Numbered from the stretch's first letter, positions 25,932-35,877 are shown. The stretch is 64,000 nucleotides of DNA from CAKSUT01 sp045542335 (GCA_045542335.1 JAZQKV010000086.1:1-64000), one strand, 5' to 3'. Program-made: numbers and translations. Notes: generated by a model not told the origin, from the letters alone.

Positions 25932-28900
25932 TTACTCCGAAACTGTATCCGACGCTTCACAGCCCATAACTCTTATTTCGGTAACAGCGGGCCAACGGTC
26001 GGTGGTTGTATTGTTGAGCTCTTTGATTTTAATGCTTGTTGTTGTGACAGGCTCATCAAATTCAAGCCACATCATTTCGCTTGTCTTTTTCATTGCAAGC
26101 CAGGCGGTCGTGCCGTCTGAAAGTTCAACAGTGCAGGATGTAAAGTAATCATCATGGTCAAAATCCGCCCGAATCTTTATTCCCACAGAGCTTACACACA
26201 CGCTTCTTCCAAAGTCTATGCTTGCATAATCGTCGCTTGCATCGCCCTGATTAAGTCCCCAGCTCATAACGGGGTAGCCAAGACCTGTTGCGTCGTAATA
26301 GTGCAGAAGATTCATTTCAAAGCCATCAATAAGCGCACGGGCACGACAGTAATTTGAGCTGTAACGTGAAGAAACCGTCGCGTGCGGATAAATACCGGTG
26401 GCATCGTCGAGGTCAAAGGGATTGAGCGCAAGGTTACGCACAGAGGAAAGCTCGTCGTTGGTGGGAATTCTTGCGCTTGCAGTGTTCTCGGTGTAAAGCG
26501 TAAAGGCTTCCGTCGGGAAAACCGTTGACGCATACGAGGGAAATGTGTAAGTGAACACACCGTCAGGAACATAGATTATGCTTTCGGCAACCTTGGGTGT
26601 AAAGGTGAAAGCAAGATATTTATGTCCTTCGGGAAGTGTTACGGTAAAGGTGTCACCCTGAGCATATTTGCGGGGAATTGTGATGTACGCAGATTCGCTG
26701 TCTGTTGCAGAAGTACTTACGCCGTCTGCTCCGGCAAAGCTTATGGTTATCTCACCGGGCATTTCAAGACCTGCAAGCTTTTTCTTTGCCTGAGTGTCAA
26801 GCATTTCATAGAAATCACGTTTGCTGTCCTTTTCGGTGGCATCCCTCAGGTCATTGTCGCTCCAATTGACATTTTTATCATACTTACCATAGGCGGGAAC
26901 GCCAAGGTCAATCCATGCTCTTATGGTGCGAAGCTCGGCATCGGTAAGGTTATACGGTTCAAGAAGTGTGAAAAGTCCGGTGCTTGTCTTTGAGCCATAC
27001 TCATAGGGCTCAAGCATTTCAGGCTTACTCATGGAATATATCCAATTGATATAGCTGTTTTGATAATCTCCGATCCATTGAATATTGCTCTTTGGAGTTG
27101 AGCCTGTAAGCACGAGATAGGAAAGCGGGAAGGACTTCTTCATTCTTGGCGCAGGCATGAGCTTGCCGCCGAGATAGATTTTTGAAGGCTCGGACACAAT
27201 ACTGCTTTGCTCGCCGCCAACTTTTATGTCGTATGCATACAGTGCAAAATCTGCGCCTATTTCGCCGCTCGCATTGGGTACTTCCATTGCAAGGATATTC
27301 TGACCCTGCACAAAATACTTTGATATTGCAGTGCCGAGGTCAAATATGTCATACCCTGTATTATAGCCGTTCTTTTCCCATATAAGGTTTCCGTTGAGAT
27401 AAAGCTTTGGGTCTTCATCATAAAGTGCATACAGCTTGATGCCGCAATTTGAATACTCCGCAAGATTCTCAATATTAAAGGCTGTCCTTGCATAAAGTGT
27501 ATTTCCGTCGCCTTTGTATTCCGTATTATAGCCCACGGCTTTCATGTTTCCAAACGGTGCGTCGTTAAGTGTCCACGAAGAATCATCAAAAGTGTTTGAT
27601 GTCCATGAGGAATCGGGAGCTTCTGCGGTGTAAACATTGGTCCAGGTAGCTCTCGGATCAACCAGATATTTTTCGTCAAATGCCTTAAAATGGGCATAAA
27701 GACCAAGGTCAAAATATCCGCCGTAAGCATTTGTAGGGTTGGTAAGTCTGACGGAAATCACGTTATCGCCCACAACAAGGGCATCCTTGAAGGCTTCGTC
27801 AAGGTAAACATCTCTGTAACCCCAACCGGTATAATAGCCTCCGCTTCCGCCGGCGGTATTGTTAAGGAACTTTGTTCCGTTGACGTAAAATTCGGGAGCT
27901 TGTGCATAAAAGGCATTGAGGCTGAAGTCTGCCTTTGCAAGCATATCCGCAGTAACGGTGAAATGCTTTCTTACCCAAAGATAGCCTGCAACCTGAAGTT
28001 CGCCCCATGTCGTTGCGTAGGTTCTCTTTGTGCCGTTACCAAAGGGAGCATTGCCGGTTGACCAGGACGAAGCATCAAAGTCTGCGGCGTGAACAGCCGT
28101 GCCGAGGGTATCACTTGAAGCGACGTTATAGCTCCAGCTTGAACCCTTGTCGATAAGTGTTGTGGTATAGCTTTCGGTAATGAGGTTTCTTTCCACAATA
28201 CCGCTTGCAAGCAATGCCATATCATAGCCTGCCTCGCCGTTTGCCTCATTTGGAGCAGCCGTCGCAAGGACATTTGTACCCTCGCGAAGATACTTTGTGC
28301 AGGTTGAGCCAAGGTCAATCGTTGTGTAACCTGTTGTATAGCCGGAGGTAGAATAGATGAGGTTGCCGTTAAGGTAAATGCTCGGGTCTTGGTCGTAAAG
28401 CAGATTCATTTTAAGGGTCACGCCCTCATATTCTGAAAGGTCTTCAATTTCAAAGCTCTGACGGACATACATGGTGTTTCCACCGGCAACTACAAAATTT
28501 GAGTTTGTTCCCACGCATTTTACGTTTCCGATGGGACCTTCACCCGATGTCCATGAACTGTCATCAAAGTCCACGGCGGTCCAGTTTTCGGGAGCACCCG
28601 TCGCATTGTCAATCACGCTGTATTTAAGCTCACTTCTTGCTTCAACAAGGTACTTTTCGTCGTACTTGCGGAAATCTGCGTAAAGTCCAAGGTCAAACGC
28701 ACCGCCATTTGCATTTGCGTTTGTTGGGTTGGTAAGTCTGACGGCGATTGTGTTTGTGCCAACCTTTAAGGCACTCTTGAAATCTTCGTCAAGGTAAACG
28801 TCACGGTAGCCCCAGCTTGTGAACCAGCCGCCGCTTCCGGAGGTGGTATTATTAAGGAACTTTTTGCCGTTGACGTAAAATTCGGGTGCTTGTGCGTAAT

Positions 28901-31601
28901 ACGCATTAAGTCTGAAATCCGCTTTGTCGAGTGTGGTCTGATCGGGAATGGTAAAGGTCTTTCTCACCCAAAGGTATCCCGAGGCGTTCTTTTCATACCA
29001 TACTGTATTGTGTGTGACCGTACCGTTTCCGAAAGGTGCAGCCCCCGTGAGCCAAGTGGAGGTATCGTAATCCTCTGCATACCACTCTGCACCGTCAAGC
29101 GAATTTGAGGTATTCATGAAGTATGTCCAGTCCGCACCATGATCTATAAGAGTATCGGTGTAAGCTTCGAGGATTGCGTCGTCGGGGATGACTATGTCGC
29201 CCTCGGGAAGAACAACAGGCTTATTGTCGGAATACATTTTGAATGAGAACACAGGTGCTTGCAAGTACGGTGCTTGAACCTTTACAGCAATGGTGTTCTC
29301 ACCCATGCGGAGCATTGAAATCATATCGTCCGTAAAGAAATTCCGTACGGTTTCCGAAGCACCGCTTCCGGAAAGGGCAAGCTCTCCGTTGAGATATACT
29401 GTATAGTTGCCCGTTGAGATAACCTCAAACAAAGGCGTGTACTCACTTATCATGTAGTTATCGGCGGTAAACTTACGTCTCAAATAAAGCTCACCGCTTT
29501 CCCAGACGGAGTTGACTTCGCAAAGTCCGTTTGCGTGTGCACCAAAAGGAGCATAAAGTCCATGCCAAGCGGAGGAATCAAAGTCCTCGGCGTACCATGT
29601 TCCGCTTTGCGCTTCAAAGGAAACGTCCCATTTATCGTCCGCAAGTATCGCAACGGGACGGGCATCAGAGTCAAGTCCTGTCATAGAAGAGGCTGAAACG
29701 GCAACCATCGCCTGGGAGATATTCGAATAATCGGTGGTTGTTTTTTCGTTAAATATCTTCTGAACCTCATCCTCGTAGTCGAAGCCGATCGGCTCGTCTG
29801 TATACGGATCATAGTCCGCATAAATGTCATCCTCCTGCCATGCTTCACGGGTTATTTTCTGCACTCCCTTTTTGAGTGCAAGTGTGGGGGTTGCGTTTGC
29901 AGGGGGAACATTGTCCTTGTTCTCGTGGCAGCCAACGCACGAAAAGCTCTCGCCGGGCATAAGTGTTGTCCAGCTTCGCATACTTGCTATTACACAGCCC
30001 TCATCGTCAAGCACCTGGAAATAAAGCGGTGTATCCGAGGGAGCTTCAAACAGGCATGAGCCGTCCTCCTCTATGGGTACGCTTCCAAGCACCGCCTTTA
30101 CGTCCCATGCGCCATAGCCCGTCGAAATCGGAGAGAACGGGTCTGCACCGGGCTGAACGGTAGCACCTATTGCGTAGTTTCTGAATTTGAGTGCAACGAC
30201 ACGGAGTTCTTTTGCCGTTCCTCTTTCAACGCCCGTCATTCCCTCGCCTGCGTAAACGTTTCCGATATAATATGTTCCGCTTTTCTTTGCATAGTTTACC
30301 ATAGAGCTTCTGAGGAACATTTCACGGGTCTTTACAGGGACAACCTGTGCCGGAGAATAGTTGTTTTCAAAGTACGAAATGGGTACAAGGTTTTCCGTGG
30401 AGCTTCCGTCGCTAAGATAAAGGTTAAACTGTGCATCTGACGACGGAATTTTCCACACATCCCAGTTGTCGGGATCTTCGATAATGCCGTCAAGGTCGGC
30501 AGCAATAAAGAAGGTTTCGCTGTCAATGGGATAAGGATATCGGTAAATTGCGCCGACCTGACCATATTGGTCAACGTTGTCTGTCTTTTCGGAATACTCG
30601 TCAGGGAAAACAAAATTCACAGCATCCTTGCTGTTTCTTTCAATGTTGACATCAACCGTAACAAGCTTTCCGAGCTGAGTTGTGTGGTGACCCGTGGCAA
30701 TCGCCATATACTTTCCGCTTTCGCCGGGGATTTCACGGGCGTGAATCAGAGAGGTGGGGAAGTTTGAATTGTTGCCGTAAAGCTCGGTCTGATTGGTGCC
30801 GTCGGGCATCATCTGGAAAAGGCTCTGGATATAGAGCTGTGTTCTGTCGTTATAGTCCCAACGGGTGTAAATAATTCTGCCGTCGCCTGTGAGCTTTGGG
30901 GTAGTGGTATGAACCTGATCATAACCGATTCTTCTGATGTTTGAGCCGTCGGGATTCATTATGAAAAGATTTGATACAGGCACTTTCCAGCAGTCAACCG
31001 TCTGGATAATCCTGCTTGAAGAGAACATGATATTTCCGTCGGGAAGATATATAGGCTCGAAATCAGAAACACCGTCGCCGAAAGTAAGCTGTTTTACACT
31101 TCTGTCGGCAAGGGTCATTTCGTAAATTTTGAAATCCTCATATTTGTTTGCTCTCTGTGAATATATAACTGTTTTTCCGTCAGCCGAAACATCCGGGTCA
31201 CGGACAACGCCGCTTGGCAGGTCAACGAGTATTTCCTCGGTTACAGTGATAGAACTTTCAGAGGCCTTTTCAACAGAGAGAAGTACCATTCTTGATGGTG
31301 TGCCCTTTATGCTCGCTTCACCTTTTTCGGGAAGTGATGTACCGTAAATGATTTCCTCGGCAAGATCCTCCGTATAGGAAAAATGCGAGCCGCCCATGCG
31401 CTTGATTTTGGTGAGAATATATGTACTTGAATGTTCAAGCGCACGGTCAACAACCGCCATTTGATCAGCGGTGAGGTTTTCAACTGTTATTGTGGTAACA
31501 TCACCAACAGCGGCTCCAACCTTTGCGGTATCGCTGTAAATCACCGTCATGGGAAGAACAAGTACAAGGGTGAGCACGAGTGAAAGTATTCTGTTTTTCA
31601 T
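25932..31601 (-). CDS. Secreted HzsA-like CXXCH protein with inserted jelly-roll modules
   Basis: 1889 residues with signal peptide (ILSLVLTLVLVLPMTVIYS). Residues about 130-600 match the TolB-propeller/middle region of hydrazine-synthase-alpha-related proteins: VIYSQRA, LPDGNIMFSSSRI, NLFIMNPDGSNIRRIGYDQ, DGRIIYTRWDYNDRTQLY. IEEDGSCLFEAPSDTPLYFQ comes next and leads to one haem motif CVGCH (residues 555-559). The C-terminal part of that family resumes at about 1475-1620 (KIYLGGKLMPAPRMKKSFPL, then LRTIRAWIDLGVPAYG). Between them, about 640-1475 holds five jelly-roll repeats of 160-170 residues marked by DFD.SSW...APFGN. An F5/8-type discoidin domain ends the protein (about 1745-1885). No dockerin seen. 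The true hydrazine synthase function is not implied. Confidence 0.82.
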   Translation of the reverse strand: MKNRILSLVLTLVLVLPMTVIYSDTAKVGAAVGDVTTITVENLTADQMAVVDRALEHSSTYILTKIKRMGGSHFSYTEDLAEEIIYGTSLPEKGEASIKGTPSRMVLLSVEKASESSITVTEEILVDLPSGVVRDPDVSADGKTVIYSQRANKYEDFKIYEMTLADRSVKQLTFGDGVSDFEPIYLPDGNIMFSSSRIIQTVDCWKVPVSNLFIMNPDGSNIRRIGYDQVHTTTPKLTGDGRIIYTRWDYNDRTQLYIQSLFQMMPDGTNQTELYGNNSNFPTSLIHAREIPGESGKYMAIATGHHTTQLGKLVTVDVNIERNSKDAVNFVFPDEYSEKTDNVDQYGQVGAIYRYPYPIDSETFFIAADLDGIIEDPDNWDVWKIPSSDAQFNLYLSDGSSTENLVPISYFENNYSPAQVVPVKTREMFLRSSMVNYAKKSGTYYIGNVYAGEGMTGVERGTAKELRVVALKFRNYAIGATVQPGADPFSPISTGYGAWDVKAVLGSVPIEEDGSCLFEAPSDTPLYFQVLDDEGCVIASMRSWTTLMPGESFSCVGCHENKDNVPPANATPTLALKKGVQKITREAWQEDDIYADYDPYTDEPIGFDYEDEVQKIFNEKTTTDYSNISQAMVAVSASSMTGLDSDARPVAILADDKWDVSFEAQSGTWYAEDFDSSAWHGLYAPFGAHANGLCEVNSVWESGELYLRRKFTADNYMISEYTPLFEVISTGNYTVYLNGELALSGSGASETVRNFFTDDMISMLRMGENTIAVKVQAPYLQAPVFSFKMYSDNKPVVLPEGDIVIPDDAILEAYTDTLIDHGADWTYFMNTSNSLDGAEWYAEDYDTSTWLTGAAPFGNGTVTHNTVWYEKNASGYLWVRKTFTIPDQTTLDKADFRLNAYYAQAPEFYVNGKKFLNNTTSGSGGWFTSWGYRDVYLDEDFKSALKVGTNTIAVRLTNPTNANANGGAFDLGLYADFRKYDEKYLVEARSELKYSVIDNATGAPENWTAVDFDDSSWTSGEGPIGNVKCVGTNSNFVVAGGNTMYVRQSFEIEDLSEYEGVTLKMNLLYDQDPSIYLNGNLIYSTSGYTTGYTTIDLGSTCTKYLREGTNVLATAAPNEANGEAGYDMALLASGIVERNLITESYTTTLIDKGSSWSYNVASSDTLGTAVHAADFDASSWSTGNAPFGNGTKRTYATTWGELQVAGYLWVRKHFTVTADMLAKADFSLNAFYAQAPEFYVNGTKFLNNTAGGSGGYYTGWGYRDVYLDEAFKDALVVGDNVISVRLTNPTNAYGGYFDLGLYAHFKAFDEKYLVDPRATWTNVYTAEAPDSSWTSNTFDDSSWTLNDAPFGNMKAVGYNTEYKGDGNTLYARTAFNIENLAEYSNCGIKLYALYDEDPKLYLNGNLIWEKNGYNTGYDIFDLGTAISKYFVQGQNILAMEVPNASGEIGADFALYAYDIKVGGEQSSIVSEPSKIYLGGKLMPAPRMKKSFPLSYLVLTGSTPKSNIQWIGDYQNSYINWIYSMSKPEMLEPYEYGSKTSTGLFTLLEPYNLTDAELRTIRAWIDLGVPAYGKYDKNVNWSDNDLRDATEKDSKRDFYEMLDTQAKKKLAGLEMPGEITISFAGADGVSTSATDSESAYITIPRKYAQGDTFTVTLPEGHKYLAFTFTPKVAESIIYVPDGVFTYTFPSYASTVFPTEAFTLYTENTASARIPTNDELSSVRNLALNPFDLDDATGIYPHATVSSRYSSNYCRARALIDGFEMNLLHYYDATGLGYPVMSWGLNQGDASDDYASIDFGRSVCVSSVGIKIRADFDHDDYFTSCTVELSDGTTAWLAMKKTSEMMWLEFDEPVTTTSIKIKELNNTTTDRWPAVTEIRVMGCEASDTVSE

Positions 31602-31616
31602 TGTTTATTCCTCCCT

Positions 31617-34271
31617 TCAGTTGTTTACAAGCACAAGGTCGGTTGCATACGCCCTGCCGCTTCTTGTTTCGGTAATTGTAAAGGTAAGAGTTCCGCCTTC
31701 AGCAAAATCTTCGGGTATTTCAAAGGACGAGGGGAACTGCACCGTATAAAGTGCGCCGTATTTCATTGCCGGAAGCTCAAAGCTCTTGCTTTCAAGAGAG
31801 TTTCCGTCGGCATCTGCAAGGGTAATTGTGACGGTCGCCTCCCTTGCATATTTATCTTGCTTTCTTACGGTGAAATAATCGGGTACGGCACCGGGAGCAA
31901 TCTTTGAGTAGAGAGTTGCTCCATCGGAGGCAGTGGCAAAAATCTGCTCGATACCGTAGGCTTCATTCTCCGCACCTATTGAAAGTACATATTCCGTAAG
32001 GTCGTCGATTTCGCTTTGGGAAAGGTTCAGACCCTCGGTATCATGCACGACACTTTCACGGGCTGTCGCAAACTTTCCGTTAAAGCGGTACGGTGCGCTT
32101 CTCCAGACCTCAACAAGAGTCGATGTATCAAAGGGTCTGTATTCCCAGCCGTCGGTTTCGGGGTCAATAATTCCGTTATCGTGAAGCTTCATATCCGTGT
32201 AAAGGGGCGCAGGATGGCAGGTGATACACCCCGCCTCATCAAACAGCTGCTTTCCGTTTTGTGCCGATGACGTGAGTGTTCCGTCACGGTTAAGATAAGG
32301 AGATGCAACCGGAGAAAGGCTCTTTAAATATTCGTCGATTGCCGCCATGCCTTCCTCGGGAATAACGTTGAATTGAATGTATTTCATACCTGCTCTGACA
32401 GCAGTTTCGGCGTTTGCTCTGATACCCGTCACCATTACGGGCGGTGTTCTGTGGGAATAAAGCATACTCTTTGCGCTCTTGTGTGTTCCGATGCCGTCGT
32501 TGAGGTTGTCCCAGTTAAGTCCGTCTACGCGTGCGTCGGGATGACAACTGTTACAGGACTGCCAGCTCTGATAGCAAAGGGTTGCGTCACTCCAGAGGAT
32601 ATGTCCTTGGCGCACCACATCATTTTCGGGCTGTGCACCAAGAGAAACGGTTTCTACCTCCATGGTATCAAGTGAAAGTGCGGCAATGTCGCCTGTAAAA
32701 TACTGTGCAAAATACGCTGTATTTCCATCGGCGGCAACCGCAACGCCCCTCGGACCATTGCCCGAAAGAGCAATTCTCTGTCTTGCACCATCAAGGAAAT
32801 TAAGGCTGTTTGCGGTGCTCGAAAGAGTACCTGTGCTTTCCTCGGAACTCAATTTATCGTTGAGTGTGGGAATGTCAATTACCATCGCCTCATGTACACC
32901 GGAAAGAGCAACGACCAGCTTGTCGCCGGAAATTTCAATACCCCATGGATTTGCCGCGCCAAGGTCAGTCTTGTCAAGGAGTACGGTGGCATAAGGCGTG
33001 TCGGTAGTGCAGTCGAAAATCGTTACTGCGTTGGTGTTTATCCAACCTCTGTCAAGCTGGGTCGTGGGATAGGCGTATCTTCCGAGCACATGAGTTATGT
33101 AAAGCCTTCCGTTTCCGTCAGCGACAACATCCTTTACACCCGATGCGCCGTTGATAATAGGCTCGGTCTTTATAACGGTGTTTGTTTCAAGGTCAATGAC
33201 CGAAACCTTTGCGGAAACGACGTCCTCCGTTGCCGCATCATCTGTAAGGTGATGCACTGCATAAAGCTTACCGTCTGATACTGCAAGGGCTATCGGCTCA
33301 CGGATGACGTCAATGTGCGTAGTTATACTGTAATCGGAGGTGTCAATGACCGAAATTGTGTTTGAAAACCTATTGGCAACATAAAGCTTACCGTCTGAAA
33401 GCGCCATGTCCGTGGGGGTGTGACCGACTTCAAGAGTTTCAATGACCGCAAAGTCGTCTGCGTCAAGCACGCTTACAACACCCGAAAGACCTCCTTCGGC
33501 AACATAGACCATTCCGTCTTCTGCCATTACGCCGTTTACGTCATCCGAAGCAATGTAAGTCTTTGCGATTTCACCGTCGGAAAGCCTGAGCTTATAGACC
33601 GCTCCCCTTGTTTCGTCGCCTACCGCCGCATAATTCCCGTCAATAACGGCAAGAGATGCGGGAGAAATGTATTCAGATTCATCTATATAACGCTCTCCCT
33701 CAAAAATTGCGTCGGTTAAAGTCTTGCCCTTGCCCGAAAGCAGTATAGCCAGGTCCTCTGTGTCCACCTTACCGTCCGAGGTAAGGTCGGAAAGGGGATT
33801 TTCAAGATTTGCTTTCTTTTTATTGTAGTCCGCATTAAGGAGTGCAAGATCCTCCCCGTCAATTCTTCCGTCGGTGTTTATGTCACCACCGAAGGCACGC
33901 AGATCAACAGCCGCAAGCTCCTCGCCCGACTGCACCTTTACGGAGTTTATTCTGTAAGGCAAAAATCCGTCTGCCTCTATAACCAGGGTATAATAGCCTT
34001 CAACGGGAATATCCGAAAGCTTAAAGCTTTTTCCCTTGGTGGTGGTCCTGCTTACCGTAGCCATTGTTTCGGCGTCAAGAAGCGAAACCGTGTATACCTT
34101 TTCAACGGTATTTACATCAAGCGAGCCGTTTACGGAATATCCGTTTGAAAACAGATCAACAATTCCGGAAAGTCCCACATCGGAAACGGCAAACACCGCA
34201 ATTCCGAGAACAATCACCGTCGCTACAGCGCAAATTGCCACTGTCAGTTTTTTCTTACCGAGCATTTTCAA
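31617..34271 (-). CDS. Secreted dockerin/beta-propeller/di-haem cytochrome c peroxidase-like protein
   Basis: 884 residues. Signal or anchor helix (LTVAICAVATVIVLGIAVFAV). A beta segment (55-125) precedes a dockerin at about 127-183 (INTDGRIDGEDLALL, then LTSDGKVDTEDLAILLSGKG). Residues about 200-560 form a YVTN/YncE-type beta-propeller (GHTPTDMALSDGKLYVANRFSNTISVID). Residues about 565-760 resemble di-haem cytochrome c peroxidase/MauG proteins, with CNSCH (573-577) and CITCH (682-686), the latter preceded by GKQLFDEAG. The C-terminal 110 residues are Ig-like. CXXCH motifs bind haem c covalently, which needs the ResB/CcsA system encoded just upstream. Starts 20 bases after ccsA. Inference: extracellular electron-transfer or peroxide-using enzyme. 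Confidence 0.83.
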   Translation of the reverse strand: MKMLGKKKLTVAICAVATVIVLGIAVFAVSDVGLSGIVDLFSNGYSVNGSLDVNTVEKVYTVSLLDAETMATVSRTTTKGKSFKLSDIPVEGYYTLVIEADGFLPYRINSVKVQSGEELAAVDLRAFGGDINTDGRIDGEDLALLNADYNKKKANLENPLSDLTSDGKVDTEDLAILLSGKGKTLTDAIFEGERYIDESEYISPASLAVIDGNYAAVGDETRGAVYKLRLSDGEIAKTYIASDDVNGVMAEDGMVYVAEGGLSGVVSVLDADDFAVIETLEVGHTPTDMALSDGKLYVANRFSNTISVIDTSDYSITTHIDVIREPIALAVSDGKLYAVHHLTDDAATEDVVSAKVSVIDLETNTVIKTEPIINGASGVKDVVADGNGRLYITHVLGRYAYPTTQLDRGWINTNAVTIFDCTTDTPYATVLLDKTDLGAANPWGIEISGDKLVVALSGVHEAMVIDIPTLNDKLSSEESTGTLSSTANSLNFLDGARQRIALSGNGPRGVAVAADGNTAYFAQYFTGDIAALSLDTMEVETVSLGAQPENDVVRQGHILWSDATLCYQSWQSCNSCHPDARVDGLNWDNLNDGIGTHKSAKSMLYSHRTPPVMVTGIRANAETAVRAGMKYIQFNVIPEEGMAAIDEYLKSLSPVASPYLNRDGTLTSSAQNGKQLFDEAGCITCHPAPLYTDMKLHDNGIIDPETDGWEYRPFDTSTLVEVWRSAPYRFNGKFATARESVVHDTEGLNLSQSEIDDLTEYVLSIGAENEAYGIEQIFATASDGATLYSKIAPGAVPDYFTVRKQDKYAREATVTITLADADGNSLESKSFELPAMKYGALYTVQFPSSFEIPEDFAEGGTLTFTITETRSGRAYATDLVLVNN

Positions 34272-34291
34272 TGCCTCCCATGATAGAATTA

Positions 34292-35059
34292 TTAAGAGTA
34301 TGTGTGAAGTGAATCCGATGGAATCATGTCCACAAAAAGAAGTGTAAATACAAGTGCAAAAAATCCGATTATGACGAAAGCCTTCGCAAATCGCCTAAAT
34401 CGCCCGACCCTTCGCATATGCAGATAACCGCTGTAAAAAAGCAAAGTCAGAAGTGAAAAGCACTCCTTGACGTCCCACGTCCAGAACTCGCCCCACACTT
34501 CATTTGCCCACGTTGCGCCGCAAAGCATACCCGAAAGCATAAAGGGCAACGCCGTTTTCACGAGCAGACCGCAGGCGTTTTCACATTCCCCTGCCCTATC
34601 AGTAAAAATCATCCCCCACACACAGCACACAAAGGACACGGCGCAAAGAGTATAGGAAATCATGTATAAAAAAACATGGGGTACAAAAAACGGTGAATCA
34701 AGTGCCGGCGGAAAGTGCCAGGCACCGCTGTCAGACATAAAGCCAACGCCGACAAGAATTATGCCCGAAAGTGCCGGGAAAAATTTCAATATGAACATTT
34801 GCTTTTTGACCATACACATATATATGGCTGAAAATGTCATCGTCACCGCAAGGAAAGTAAGCACCTGATACATACTCACAAACGGCACATATCCGTTTAT
34901 AACGGCGTTTCTCAAAACAAGAAACAGATTTATGCACATACCGCCTGCGTAAAGCACATTCATAAGCTTTGGAAGCTTTCCTGTTGCTATAAGAAGCGCA
35001 CTCACAATATAAAGCGCCGCACCGCAGAAGGTTATTGCCATAAGCAGCTTTACGGTCAT
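34292..35059 (-). CDS. ccsA: Cytochrome c biogenesis protein CcsA (System II)
   Basis: 255 residues with about eight membrane helices. The tryptophan-rich haem-handling motif of the CcsA/CcmC superfamily is present (WANEVWGEFWTWDVKE, near residues 187-202), with conserved histidines in flanking helices (WHFPPAL, FVPHVFLYMISYTLC, YSGYLHMRR). In System II, CcsA and ResB (Ccs1) export haem and attach it to CXXCH apo-cytochromes on the outer face. It overlaps the resB stop by four bases (ATGA) and is followed by the two CXXCH genes, its probable substrates. Confidence 0.9.
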   Translation of the reverse strand: MTVKLLMAITFCGAALYIVSALLIATGKLPKLMNVLYAGGMCINLFLVLRNAVINGYVPFVSMYQVLTFLAVTMTFSAIYMCMVKKQMFILKFFPALSGIILVGVGFMSDSGAWHFPPALDSPFFVPHVFLYMISYTLCAVSFVCCVWGMIFTDRAGECENACGLLVKTALPFMLSGMLCGATWANEVWGEFWTWDVKECFSLLTLLFYSGYLHMRRVGRFRRFAKAFVIIGFFALVFTLLFVDMIPSDSLHTYS

Positions 35060-35802
35060 GCCTTATCACCGCCTTCCGAAGTATCTTGCTCCGACGGTGC
35101 ATTACCGTCCTTTTTCTTTTTTCTTTCCGGTGCAAACGCCGTGACAAAAGCTCCAGCCACCATGCAGATTATTCCGACAAGGCTTATAAACTCCCCGGGG
35201 TCACGCTTTATAAGCAGATTCACCTGCAAGCTCTGCCCCATTCCGTAAAAGCCCATGAGATATATTTTATATCCGTTTTTCCTTACAGGCTTGTTAACAG
35301 AAATATCAAGGCTCTCGGCAAGGCGGCTTCTCTTTTGAGTAAATGTAAGCACTCCGTTGTACTCCTTATCCGAGCCGTCGGGATAAGTGACAATTTCGAA
35401 GGAATCAAGCGACATTTCGAAGGGAAGACTTACACTTTCATAGTTTCCGTCGGACTTTTCGTTTTGTATTTCCGAATACACCAAATCGGGATCGGGCGGC
35501 ATAGAAACGTTGTATTTTGCACCCGTAAAGTTGTAAATCGTAATTCCCGCTAAGAAAAACACCATTCCGAAATGAAGTGCAAGAACGCCGATTGACCGGA
35601 GTGTAGGTCTTGACGTGTACGCAAGTACAAGCACAGCACCGGTCGCCGACAACACAAGCAACAATGCCGATATAACAAAAGTCACAGGCGTATCTGCAGA
35701 AAATGCAATTCTGTGTGCCACATATACCGTACAAAGCACAGCTTCCACGGCGCACAATATTCCAGACAAACTTAAAATCTTCTTTTTTGCGCCACTTGAC
35801 AT
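35056..35802 (-). CDS. resB: Cytochrome c biogenesis protein ResB/Ccs1 (System II, short form)
   Basis: 248 residues from the ATG at 35802, behind AAGGAGG (13-base spacing, slightly long). Three N-terminal membrane helices and one near the C-terminus flank an extracytoplasmic domain. The domain has the ResB end signature: ISVNKPVRKNGYKIYLMGFYG, then KRDPGEFISLVGIICMVAGAF. It is shorter than Bacillus ResB (over 500 residues) and resembles the compact form of some anaerobes. First gene of the operon; partner of CcsA. A perfect inverted repeat lies in its leader. Confidence 0.85.
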   Translation of the reverse strand: MSSGAKKKILSLSGILCAVEAVLCTVYVAHRIAFSADTPVTFVISALLLVLSATGAVLVLAYTSRPTLRSIGVLALHFGMVFFLAGITIYNFTGAKYNVSMPPDPDLVYSEIQNEKSDGNYESVSLPFEMSLDSFEIVTYPDGSDKEYNGVLTFTQKRSRLAESLDISVNKPVRKNGYKIYLMGFYGMGQSLQVNLLIKRDPGEFISLVGIICMVAGAFVTAFAPERKKKKDGNAPSEQDTSEGGDKA

Positions 35803-35826
35803 ATGGTTTCTCGTTCCCTCCTTATT

Positions 35827-35850
35827 CACGTTAACCATTCGGTTAACGTG
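35827..35850. promoter_or_regulatory. Perfect inverted repeat, likely operator of the cytochrome operon
   Basis: CACGTTAACC (35827-35836), four-base loop, GGTTAACGTG (35841-35850). It lies 25 bases upstream of the resB start, next to TTGACA on the minus strand (35854-35849). The divergent winged-helix regulator is a candidate binder. Confidence 0.65.
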
Positions 35851-35877
35851 TCAATATATCGGCGTACCTGTAAACAT

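Noticed and set aside
25932..35802. Anammox-type hydrazine synthase cluster
   Set aside because: Only the alpha-related fold is present, with a single CXXCH and large binding inserts; no beta or gamma subunits or hydrazine dehydrogenase were seen.
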